Source of the DNA: Desulfurellales bacterium
GTDB lineage: Bacteria; Campylobacterota_A; Desulfurellia; Desulfurellales; Hippeaceae
DNA length: 6,349 nucleotides
NCBI GenBank assembly: GCA_027064405.1
Contig: JAMOPP010000178.1
Coordinates: 1-6,349, forward strand
Direction of reading: 5' to 3'
The position numbers and the translations under genes are program-made. Below the pieces are notes generated by a model that was not told the origin of the DNA, searched no databases, and worked only from the letters and a program-made list of their open reading frames with translations. Positions 1 through 5,610 of the stretch are shown piece by piece (the stretch's first letter is position 1; every line of letters begins with the position of its first letter).

Positions 1-1034
1 TTATTGGGCCGGATGCCAATACCATGCAAAACCTTGCAGATAAAGCAAAGGTAAAATCAATACTAAACAAATTTGAAATACCGACGGTGCCGGGCAGTGA
101 TGGTTCAATAGAAGACGAAGACACACTAAAAGAGGTTGCTCAAAAAATCGGATACCCCGTGCTTCTTAAGGCATCTTGGGGTGGCGGCGGAAAGGGTATG
201 AGAATAGTAAGAGATGAAAATCAGCTTTTGCAAGAATTTAACGCCGCAAAGATGGAGGCTAAGGTTTCGTTTGGAAGGGACGATATTTATTTGGAAAAAT
301 TCATAGAGCATCCGAGGCATATAGAGGTTCAAGTTATAGCGGATAAATACGGCAATGTCGTTCACATAGGAGAAAGGGACTGTTCTATACAAAGAAGACA
401 TCAGAAACTGCTTGAAGAATCTCCCTCTTCCGTTTTAACTAAGGAAAAGAGAGAACAGCTTCATAAAACTGCCGTTGACGCAACAAAAGCCTTGGGTTAT
501 CAAAATGCAGGAACGCTTGAGTTTTTATTTGACGGAGATGATTTTTATTTCATAGAAATAAACACAAGGATTCAGGTTGAGCACCCTGTTAGCGAAACGG
601 CTTATGGTGTGGATTTAATAAAAGAACAAATAGCCGTTGCAAGCGGAGAAATGTTAAGCCTGAAACAGGAAGATTTAAGCCAAAAATTTTACACTATGGA
701 GTGCAGAATAAACGCAGAAAATCCTACAAACTTTTACCCCTCTCCCGGCAAAATAACCAAACTTTTTATACCCGGAGGGCCTGGCGTTAGGGTTGATACG
801 GCGATTCATTGCGGTATGACGGTTAGCCCGAATTACGATTCTTTAATAGCAAAATTGATAGTAAGGGGAAAGGATAGGGAAGAGATACGCAAAAGGATGC
901 TGAGGTGTTTGGATGAATTTATTATTGAAGGAATTCAAACGAGTATCCCGTTTTTCAAGAATCTCTTAACTTCAAACGAATTTATAAACAACAGCTATGA
1001 TACAAATTTTATAGATAAGTTGTACTTAGAATAA
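1..1034 (+). CDS. accC: Biotin carboxylase subunit of acetyl-CoA carboxylase, 5'-truncated by the window edge
   Basis: AccC uses ATP and bicarbonate to carboxylate the biotin carried by BCCP (AccB), the first half-reaction of malonyl-CoA formation for fatty acid synthesis in the cytoplasm. The reading frame is open from base 3 (I-G-P-D-A-N-T, then M at 24), so that ATG is internal and about 105 N-terminal residues lie upstream of the window. About 343 residues are visible. They include the ATP-grasp glycine loop KASWGGGGKGMR (168-203), the bicarbonate/biotin segment ERDCSIQRRHQK with its Gln, His and Lys, the Mg-binding glutamates in GTLEF and FIEINTR, the signature NTRIQVEHPV, and GVR, equivalent to the E. 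coli biotin-site Arg338. The protein ends soon after the biotin carboxylase C-terminal domain, giving an inferred total near 446, typical of AccC. LEESPS and NTRIQVEHPV favour AccC over pyruvate carboxylase, although the W in the glycine loop also occurs in pyruvate carboxylases. accB may lie upstream, but it is not visible. Confidence 0.93.
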   Translation, partial: IGPDANTMQNLADKAKVKSILNKFEIPTVPGSDGSIEDEDTLKEVAQKIGYPVLLKASWGGGGKGMRIVRDENQLLQEFNAAKMEAKVSFGRDDIYLEKFIEHPRHIEVQVIADKYGNVVHIGERDCSIQRRHQKLLEESPSSVLTKEKREQLHKTAVDATKALGYQNAGTLEFLFDGDDFYFIEINTRIQVEHPVSETAYGVDLIKEQIAVASGEMLSLKQEDLSQKFYTMECRINAENPTNFYPSPGKITKLFIPGGPGVRVDTAIHCGMTVSPNYDSLIAKLIVRGKDREEIRKRMLRCLDEFIIEGIQTSIPFFKNLLTSNEFINNSYDTNFIDKLYLE

Positions 1035-1046
1035 AGATAATTTGTC

Positions 1047-1074
1047 TTGAAAAATCGTCGTATAGGGTTATGCT
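1047..1074 (+). promoter_or_regulatory. Candidate sigma-70-type promoter for the flagellar rod-like gene
   Basis: A TTGAAA (1047-1052) and a TATGCT (1069-1074) are separated by 16 bp, placing a start point near 1081, just ahead of the strong ribosome binding site. It lies in the 63-bp gap after accC, where a promoter is plausible because the downstream gene is functionally unrelated. I saw no sigma-28 (TAAA-N15-GCCGATAA) or sigma-54 (GG-N10-GC) match that would mark flagellar control. AT-rich DNA yields such matches by chance, so this is tentative. Confidence 0.3.
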
Positions 1075-1084
1075 CATAGGAGAG

Positions 1085-1092
1085 AGGAGGTG
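1085..1092 (+). promoter_or_regulatory. Strong Shine-Dalgarno sequence of the flagellar rod-like gene
   Basis: AGGAGGTG matches the anti-Shine-Dalgarno end of 16S rRNA over eight bases and ends 5 nt before the ATG at 1098. It is the strongest ribosome binding site in the window. It fixes the start of the small gene and suggests it is well translated. Confidence 0.85.
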
Positions 1093-1097
1093 TATTT

Positions 1098-1412
1098 ATG
1101 AATATTAACGCATCCTTAAGCGGAATAAATAATGCTTTTTTAAGAGAAGATGTAACGGCTCGTAATCTTGCCAATGTGAACACAAAAGACTATAAAAGCA
1201 CAGAGGTCGTAAATACAGAAAATAAAAACGGTGGAGTAAGTGCAAGTGTTAAGATGAGCAAAGCCAAACCAAATCCTGCGAACAACAACAATGTAAATCT
1301 AATTACGGAAACCGTTAATCAAATCAATAATGTAAATCAGGAAAAGGCAAATATAAATACGCTTCGTGCGCAAAACGAAATGATAGGCAGTGTTATCGAT
1401 ATGAAGGCTTGA
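1098..1412 (+). CDS. Short stand-alone flagellar basal-body rod-like protein (FlgB/FlgC-like)
   Basis: This 104-residue protein looks like the two ends of a flagellar rod protein joined directly. Residues 21-33 (ARNLANVNTKDYK) match the N-terminal motif of the rod/hook family (A-x-N-x-A-N-x-N-T-x-G-F/Y-K). Residues 66-104 form an amphipathic helix, VNLITETVNQIN...RAQNEMIGSVIDMKA, resembling the C-terminal helix of FlgC/FlgE/FlgG. The family's terminal helices pair as a coiled coil in the axial rod. Only about 30 residues, rich in Asn, Lys and Ser, lie between them, and FlgC is usually 130-150 residues. There is no signal peptide, as expected for type III export. The gene is not beside flgB, flgC or fliE, so I do not call it FlgC. 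It could be a minor axial component or a paralogue of unknown role. The ATG start is secured by its Shine-Dalgarno sequence. Family assignment is fairly sure; exact role is not. Confidence 0.75.
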   Translation: MNINASLSGINNAFLREDVTARNLANVNTKDYKSTEVVNTENKNGGVSASVKMSKAKPNPANNNNVNLITETVNQINNVNQEKANINTLRAQNEMIGSVIDMKA

Positions 1413-1440
1413 TGTATCTCTTTCTAAATGAAATTTTTAC

Positions 1441-1476
1441 TTAAAGATAAGCTGTTAAAGATTCGTCATTAAGGCA
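1441..1476 (+). repeat. Three 8-bp direct repeats at 14-bp spacing
   Basis: TTAAAGAT occurs at 1441-1448 and again at 1455-1462. A third, partly matching copy, TTAAGGCA, lies at 1469-1476. Start positions are exactly 14 bp apart with 6-bp spacers. The first two copies are identical; the third shares TTAA-G. Phased short repeats upstream of a promoter can be binding sites for a regulator, but 14 bp is not a whole number of helical turns and the region is AT-rich, so chance is a serious alternative. Confidence 0.3.
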
Positions 1477-1549
1477 AAAAGGACTTGGATAAGCAAAAGT
1501 GTCAGGTTATCGACATATTATTGTGCCGTGCTCTTGTTAACTTAAAATA

Positions 1550-1577
1550 TTGAAAAAAACTTCAAAAACAGTAATAT
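1550..1577 (+). promoter_or_regulatory. Candidate promoter with start point at the rarA ATG
   Basis: TTGAAA (1550-1555) and TAATAT (1572-1577) are 16 bp apart, each differing from the sigma-70 consensus by one base. With the usual distance from the -10 box, transcription would begin at about 1584, which is the A of the rarA ATG. No Shine-Dalgarno sequence is present before that ATG, which fits a leaderless transcript. It may drive the whole five-gene operon. Confidence 0.4.
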
Positions 1578-1583
1578 ACCGAT

Positions 1584-2723
1584 ATGGACGATGATTTAAG
1601 TTTGTTGCTTGCACCCAATACATTTGAAGAACTTATAGGTCAAAAACATCTATTCGGCAAAGGCAAGCCCCTTAATAAATACTATTTTTCAAGCCATTTT
1701 CCTCCTTCGTTAATACTTTTTGGACCGCCGGGTGTGGGCAAAACAAGTTATGCAAAACTTTTATCAAAAAAACATAACCTTGAATTTTTTCATATTAACG
1801 CCACAAATTGCCCGACAAAAGAGCTAAGAAGCGTTTTAGAAAAAGGAGCATATAATGCACCAATCCTTGTTGTTATAGACGAAATTCATAGGCTTGATAA
1901 AATTAAACAGGATATACTGCTTCCCTATCTTGAAGAGAAAACCCTTATTTTAATCGGAACATCTACGGAAAATCCGTATTTTAAACTAACAAAAGCGCTC
2001 CGTTCAAGGAGTTTTGTATATGAATTTAGACCTTTAAAAGAGAATGATTTAAAAGAGATAGCCCTTAAGGCATTTGAAAAAATAGGAAAAACAGCAGATG
2101 ATAACACGATAAACTCCTTAATTTTGCACTCATCAAACGATGCAAGAAAACTACTTAATATGATAGATATTTTAAAAAACGAAAACATAGAAACTCAAAA
2201 CATAAAAGATTTCTTTAATATAGATTTGGGCTATGACAACATAACTCAAAGATACGATTTAATATCGGCATTTATAAAAAGTATTCGCGGTAGCGATGTG
2301 GATGCCGCCTTATACTACCTTGCAAGACTCATATCGGCAAACGAGGATGCAGAATTTATAGCAAGAAGAATGTGTATTTTGGCAAGCGAAGATATAGGTT
2401 TGGCAGATAATAATGCAATAAATATAGCATCAAGCACTCTAAATATAGTCAAAGAGATAGGAATGCCTGAAGCCAGAATCACGCTTGCGCACTGTTGTGT
2501 TTATTTGTCTAAAACAAAAAAATCCAATTCTGCATATATGGCAATAAAAAAGGCTCAAAAAGAGATTGAAAGCGGATTTTTGATAGATGTTCCTGAGCAT
2601 CTAAAAAGTAAACCTACAAAACCATATCTTTACCCTCATAATTACAAAAATTCGTCAGTTAAACAGAATTATATGATTAAAAAGGTTAAATTTTTTGAAA
2701 AAAGGAACAATGATGAGATTTAG
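1584..2723 (+). CDS. rarA: Replication-associated recombination protein A (RarA/MgsA), AAA+ ATPase
   Basis: RarA is a clamp-loader-like AAA+ ATPase acting at stalled replication forks and gaps; E. coli RarA interacts with SSB. This 379-residue protein shows LIGQKHL near residue 17, Walker A GPPGVGKT at 47-54, Walker B VVIDEIHR with D99/E100, the family-typical TSTENPYF sensor 1 segment at 126-133, a candidate arginine finger in LRSRS (R142), and a sensor 2 segment NDARKLLN. The C-terminal half carries RarA tetramerisation-domain signatures: DVDAALYYLARLI, ARRMCILASEDIGLAD and MPEARITLAHCCVYL. RarA is usually 400-450 residues, so this one is on the short side without visible loss of a domain. 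The N-terminal LAPNTF replaces the common LRPxT. The start is the first possible, since TAA at 1572-1574 closes the frame upstream, yet it lacks a clear ribosome binding site. It heads the tightly packed gene cluster. Confidence 0.93.
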   Translation: MDDDLSLLLAPNTFEELIGQKHLFGKGKPLNKYYFSSHFPPSLILFGPPGVGKTSYAKLLSKKHNLEFFHINATNCPTKELRSVLEKGAYNAPILVVIDEIHRLDKIKQDILLPYLEEKTLILIGTSTENPYFKLTKALRSRSFVYEFRPLKENDLKEIALKAFEKIGKTADDNTINSLILHSSNDARKLLNMIDILKNENIETQNIKDFFNIDLGYDNITQRYDLISAFIKSIRGSDVDAALYYLARLISANEDAEFIARRMCILASEDIGLADNNAINIASSTLNIVKEIGMPEARITLAHCCVYLSKTKKSNSAYMAIKKAQKEIESGFLIDVPEHLKSKPTKPYLYPHNYKNSSVKQNYMIKKVKFFEKRNNDEI

Positions 2724-2726
2724 ATT

Positions 2727-3650
2727 ATGAAAACAGTTAAATCTGTCGGAGAATTCGGCTTGATAGATATTATAAAAAAGATGAACAAAAATCAAAGTAA
2801 AGCGGTTGGTATAGGAGATGACTGTGCAGTAATTCCTATAAGCGGAGATAAAGAAATAGTGGTTACAACTGATGCTTTGGTGCGGGATGTTCATTTTTTT
2901 AAGGACGCAGACCCCTATCTTTTGGGAAGAAAATCTCTTGCTGTAAATATAAGCGATGTTGCGGCTATGGCGTCGTCTCCAAAATGGGCTTTTTTATCAA
3001 TTTCTTTAGAAGATAATACAGATTTAAACTACATAGAGGAGTTTATGAGGGGTTTTTATAGTATCGCAAATGAGTTTGGCATATATTTACTCGGCGGTGA
3101 CACAACAAAAAGTAGAACATTTACGATAAACATAACGCTGATTGGTGAAAACGAAATAGGAAAATCCGTAAAAAGAGGTGGTGCTGTTATAAAAGACGAT
3201 GTGTATGTTACGGGAAGGATAGGATGCTCTTATGCAGGTTTAAAATCGATAGAATCGGGACTTGAAAATGAGTTTGTAAATATCCATCTTAATCCTGTGC
3301 CACAAGTTGTGTTGGCTACAAAAATTAGAGATTATGCAAATTCTATGATAGATATAAGTGATGGCCTTATTCAGGACTGCAACCACATATGTGAAGAAAG
3401 TAGTGTGGGAATGGAAATTGATTTTGATAAAATACCGTTTTGCAATGCAGATATTGTTCAAAAAAGTGAAATGTTGACAGGGGGAGAGGACTACGAGCTT
3501 ATATTTTCCTCAAATAAATGCTATAGAGAAATTCTGGATAATATAAACGGTATAACAAGAATCGGCACAATTGTAAAAGGTAATAAGGCAAAAATCGTTA
3601 AAGACGGTAGGGAAATAAAAATAAATAAAAAAGGCTTTCAACACTTTTAG
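2727..3650 (+). CDS. thiL: Thiamine-monophosphate kinase
   Basis: ThiL phosphorylates thiamine monophosphate with ATP to give thiamine diphosphate, the active cofactor, in the cytoplasm. The 307-residue length is usual for the family. It belongs to the PurM-like ATP-binding superfamily, with AIRS-type N- and C-terminal domains. Visible signatures are GIGDDCAV (28-35), TTDALVRDVHF (47-57), LAVNISDVAAMAS (71-83), LLGGDTT (121-127), DISDGL (209-214) and GGEDYEL (252-258); the clustered aspartates are the Mg/ATP ligands of the family. The ATG follows the rarA stop by 3 bp in the same frame, and no Shine-Dalgarno sequence is well placed before it, so translation probably depends on ribosomes finishing rarA or a mini-ORF across the junction. 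No other thiamine synthesis gene is in view. Confidence 0.95.
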   Translation: MKTVKSVGEFGLIDIIKKMNKNQSKAVGIGDDCAVIPISGDKEIVVTTDALVRDVHFFKDADPYLLGRKSLAVNISDVAAMASSPKWAFLSISLEDNTDLNYIEEFMRGFYSIANEFGIYLLGGDTTKSRTFTINITLIGENEIGKSVKRGGAVIKDDVYVTGRIGCSYAGLKSIESGLENEFVNIHLNPVPQVVLATKIRDYANSMIDISDGLIQDCNHICEESSVGMEIDFDKIPFCNADIVQKSEMLTGGEDYELIFSSNKCYREILDNINGITRIGTIVKGNKAKIVKDGREIKINKKGFQHF

Positions 3651-3654
3651 AAAA

Positions 3655-3660
3655 AAGGAG
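3655..3660 (+). promoter_or_regulatory. Shine-Dalgarno sequence deciding the TTG start of the CNNM/CorC gene
   Basis: AAGGAG lies in the 18-bp gap after thiL and ends 8 nt before the TTG at 3669. The spacing is close to ideal, and the first ATG in the frame is far inside the protein, past the first membrane segment, so TTG is the credible start. Confidence 0.8.
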
Positions 3661-3668
3661 ATATCTAA

Positions 3669-4943
3669 TTGAGTCCTTTAAATACCGAACTGGTTTTAAT
3701 TTTTTCATCACTGCTTCTCTCTGCTTTTTTTTCATCATCTGAAACAGCTTTGACATCTTTAAGTAAAGCAAAGGTTACGCAAATAATTCAGAATGACGCA
3801 AAAAACTCAAAATATTTTATGCTCTGGATGAAGCATCCAAACAAAATGCTCAACACAATACTTATAGGAAATAATGTTGTTAATATTTTTGCATCCGTTT
3901 TGGCAGGTGATGTGGCAAACAAATTGTCCGGCTCATCTCAACTTGCGGTTACAACATCGGTAATGACAATTCTTATTCTATTTTTTGGAGAAATAACACC
4001 AAAAACATTTGCAAAACACAACTCTGAAAAAATATCTCATTTTTCAATAAAAATTCTTGCACTTTTGTATTATGCATTTTATCCCTTAACATACACAATA
4101 AATGTTTTCGTAAAATTGGTTATAAAACTTATGGGTGGCGAGATTGATAAAGAATATCCCTTAATCACTGAGGATGAATTGGAATTTATGATAAATGCCG
4201 GTGAGAAGGAGGGAATACTTGAGGATGACACAAAGGAAATGATGCATAATATATTGGATATAAACGACATTGCCGTAAGAGAAATAATGGTTCCAAGAAC
4301 AGAAATGACATCCATAGCCCTCAAATCATCGCCCGATGAGATTTTGGAATTAATAAGCGAAACGGAATTTTCAAGAATACCGGTTTATGAGAAAGATTTG
4401 GACAATGTAGTGGGGATACTTTATGTGAAAGATATGATAAAGTATATGAAAAACGATTTAACACAGATTAGTTTGAAAAGTATAATCAGAAAAGCCTATT
4501 TTGTGCCTGAAACAAAAAATATATATGAGCTCTTTAAGGAATTTAAGCAGCACAGGATTCACCTTGCTATTGTTATAGACGAGTACGGAGGGGTTGCAGG
4601 ACTGGTGACTATGGAAGATATACTTGAAGAAATAGTAGGGGAGATTAGAGATGAATACGATGTAAAAGAAGAAGATGAATTTGTAAAAATAAACGACAAT
4701 ACATACATTGTTGATGCGGGTATGGATTTGGATGATTTTTGTGAAAATTTATCCATCAAAAAAACGGAAGATATGGAGGAGTACGAGACGGTTGGAGGAC
4801 TTGTTTTTGATTTAGCAGGAAGAATTCCAAACATAGGCGATGAATTCAACCTTATGGAAAAATATAAGCTGAAGGTTATGTCGGAAGCCGGCAATAAACT
4901 GCTTAAAATAGAGGTGAAAAAAATTGAAGATAATGAACAATAA
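3669..4943 (+). CDS. CNNM/CorC-family membrane protein (DUF21, CBS pair, CorC/HlyC domain)
   Basis: This 424-residue inner membrane protein has the complete hemolysin C/CorC architecture. The DUF21/CNNM transmembrane domain covers about 1-160: a first helix near 8-24, SSSETALT (22-29), NNVVNIFAS (68-76), the conserved GEITPK (107-112) and hydrophobic helices near 60-80, 92-108 and 125-153. A CBS pair follows, about 204-262 with IMVPRTEM and SRIPVYE, and 270-326 with IDEYGGVAGLVTMEDILEEIVGEI. The CorC/HlyC transporter-associated domain takes up about 338-420. Characterised relatives (CorC, MpfA, CNNM) export Mg2+, with the CBS pair binding ATP-Mg. Many family members are annotated as hemolysins without good support. 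Mg2+ or other divalent cation export is therefore a family-based inference. It starts with TTG and overlaps the next gene by 20 bp. Confidence 0.92.
   Translation: MSPLNTELVLIFSSLLLSAFFSSSETALTSLSKAKVTQIIQNDAKNSKYFMLWMKHPNKMLNTILIGNNVVNIFASVLAGDVANKLSGSSQLAVTTSVMTILILFFGEITPKTFAKHNSEKISHFSIKILALLYYAFYPLTYTINVFVKLVIKLMGGEIDKEYPLITEDELEFMINAGEKEGILEDDTKEMMHNILDINDIAVREIMVPRTEMTSIALKSSPDEILELISETEFSRIPVYEKDLDNVVGILYVKDMIKYMKNDLTQISLKSIIRKAYFVPETKNIYELFKEFKQHRIHLAIVIDEYGGVAGLVTMEDILEEIVGEIRDEYDVKEEDEFVKINDNTYIVDAGMDLDDFCENLSIKKTEDMEEYETVGGLVFDLAGRIPNIGDEFNLMEKYKLKVMSEAGNKLLKIEVKKIEDNEQ
4911..4916 (+). promoter_or_regulatory. Shine-Dalgarno sequence favouring the TTG start of rpe
   Basis: GAGGTG, inside the end of the CNNM/CorC gene, ends 7 nt before the TTG at 4924. 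The ATG at 4933 would be 16 nt away, too far for good initiation. The site therefore favours TTG at 4924 and a 20-bp overlap between the two genes. Confidence 0.65.
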
Positions 4944-5610
4944 AAAAAGGGTTATTGCGCCGTCCATCCTTTCCGCCGATTTTATGCATCTTGAGGGTGA
5001 AATAAAGGCAGTGGAAAACGCAGGGTGTGATATGCTACATCTTGATATAATGGATGGGCATTTCGTTCCGAATATCACATTCGGACCATTTATTATAAAA
5101 CAAATCAATGAAATAACCGACCTTCCGCTTGATGTTCACTTAATGATAGAAAATCCTTCAAGATGGATAGATGCTTATGTTGAGGCTGGTGCGGATATAA
5201 TAACGATACATACGGAAGCCTGCACGCATATTCACAGAGCCGTTCAATACATTAAAAGTATGGGTATAAAGGCATCGGTATCCCTAAATCCCGCAACCAA
5301 TACGACGGCAATAGAATACATAGCGGAGGATTTGGATATGGTGCTTGTTATGAGTGTCAATCCCGGATTTGGCGGTCAAAAGTATATAAAAAATGTTGAT
5401 AGAAAAATAAAATATCTTGATGAGCTGAGAAAGAAGAATTCTTATAATTATTTAATAGAGGTTGACGGCGGAGTCAATACGGAAAATGTAGATTATCTAT
5501 CTGACTTAGGGGTTGATGTCTTCGTAGCAGGAAGTGCAGTTTTTAAGTCAGAAAATTATTCTCAAACAATAAAAACTTTAAAAAATAAACGGCAGAAACA
5601 GGAGTTTTAA
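4924..5610 (+). CDS. rpe: Ribulose-phosphate 3-epimerase
   Basis: Rpe interconverts D-ribulose 5-phosphate and D-xylulose 5-phosphate in the pentose phosphate pathway. The 228-residue protein is a complete (beta/alpha)8 barrel of usual length. It opens with APSILSADF (12-20). Metal ligands of the family are seen as H39 and D41 in LHLDIMDGHFVPN, H72 in DVHLMIENP, and D181 in EVDGGVN. D41 and D181 are the expected acid/base pair. The phosphate-binding loops are represented by NPGFGGQ (146-152) and by GVN and AGSAVF near the C terminus. The start is taken as TTG at 4924 from ribosome binding site spacing; ATG at 4933 would shorten the protein by three residues without touching the fold. It overlaps the preceding gene by 20 bp, and its stop codon abuts the next start, indicating translational coupling. 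Confidence 0.96.
   Translation: MKIMNNKKRVIAPSILSADFMHLEGEIKAVENAGCDMLHLDIMDGHFVPNITFGPFIIKQINEITDLPLDVHLMIENPSRWIDAYVEAGADIITIHTEACTHIHRAVQYIKSMGIKASVSLNPATNTTAIEYIAEDLDMVLVMSVNPGFGGQKYIKNVDRKIKYLDELRKKNSYNYLIEVDGGVNTENVDYLSDLGVDVFVAGSAVFKSENYSQTIKTLKNKRQKQEF
5600..5604 (+). promoter_or_regulatory. Shine-Dalgarno sequence supporting the GTG start of the glycosyltransferase
   Basis: AGGAG lies inside the last codons of rpe and ends 6 nt before the GTG at 5611. The next in-frame ATG falls 26 codons later, beyond the conserved VPVYNEE motif, so GTG is the proper start. Confidence 0.8.

Larger units (their letters stand above)
1413..1583 (+). other. 171-bp intergenic region between the rod-like gene and rarA
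   Basis: No open reading frame or RNA gene is apparent here. I could not find a GC-rich hairpin followed by a T-run, so no intrinsic terminator is visible for the rod-like gene. The left part carries a 14-bp-periodic direct repeat (1441-1476) and the right end a promoter-like pair abutting rarA. A second, weaker promoter-like pair is TTGTGC (1521-1526) with TAAAAT (1543-1548), 16 bp apart. A short palindrome GTTAAC lies at 1536-1541. Confidence 0.5.

Noticed and set aside
126..401. Minus-strand open frame opposite the biotin carboxylase gene
   Set aside because: It is a shadow of the ATP-grasp region of accC, whose conserved motifs are on the + strand. The same applies to minus-strand frames at 995-1183, 1925-2188, 2655-2894, 3240-3461, 4079-4324, 4812-5108 and 5853-6035.
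1..1034. Pyruvate carboxylase subunit A instead of AccC
   Set aside because: The visible motifs QKLLEESPS and NTRIQVEHPV are AccC-like and the protein ends without the longer C-terminal region usual in PycA. The Trp in the glycine loop alone does not outweigh this.
1035..1060. Weak AAGA/TCTT hairpin after accC as a terminator
   Set aside because: The stem is only 4 bp, has no GC-rich part and is not followed by a T-run.
1032..1097. Flagellar sigma-28 promoter before the rod-like gene
   Set aside because: A TAAA is present at 1032-1035, but no GCCGATAA-like box follows at the right distance. The sigma-70-like pair at 1047-1074 is better.
1469..1516. Possible GEMM-I (cyclic-di-GMP) riboswitch ahead of rarA, because of two GCAAA blocks and GTTATCGA
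   Set aside because: The segment is far shorter than a GEMM aptamer, lacks the GNRA-capped hairpin between the two blocks and has no third stem. The similarity is limited to short words.
4559..4894. 111-residue Ser/Pro-rich open frame on the minus strand
   Set aside because: It lies wholly antisense to the CBS and CorC domains of a clearly real gene, has low-complexity composition from reverse-reading Glu/Asp/Gly-rich codons, and matches no family I know.
4933..4943. ATG at 4933 as the rpe start
   Set aside because: The ribosome binding site GAGGTG is 16 nt away from this ATG but 7 nt from the TTG at 4924. The ATG cannot be fully excluded, as it removes only three residues.
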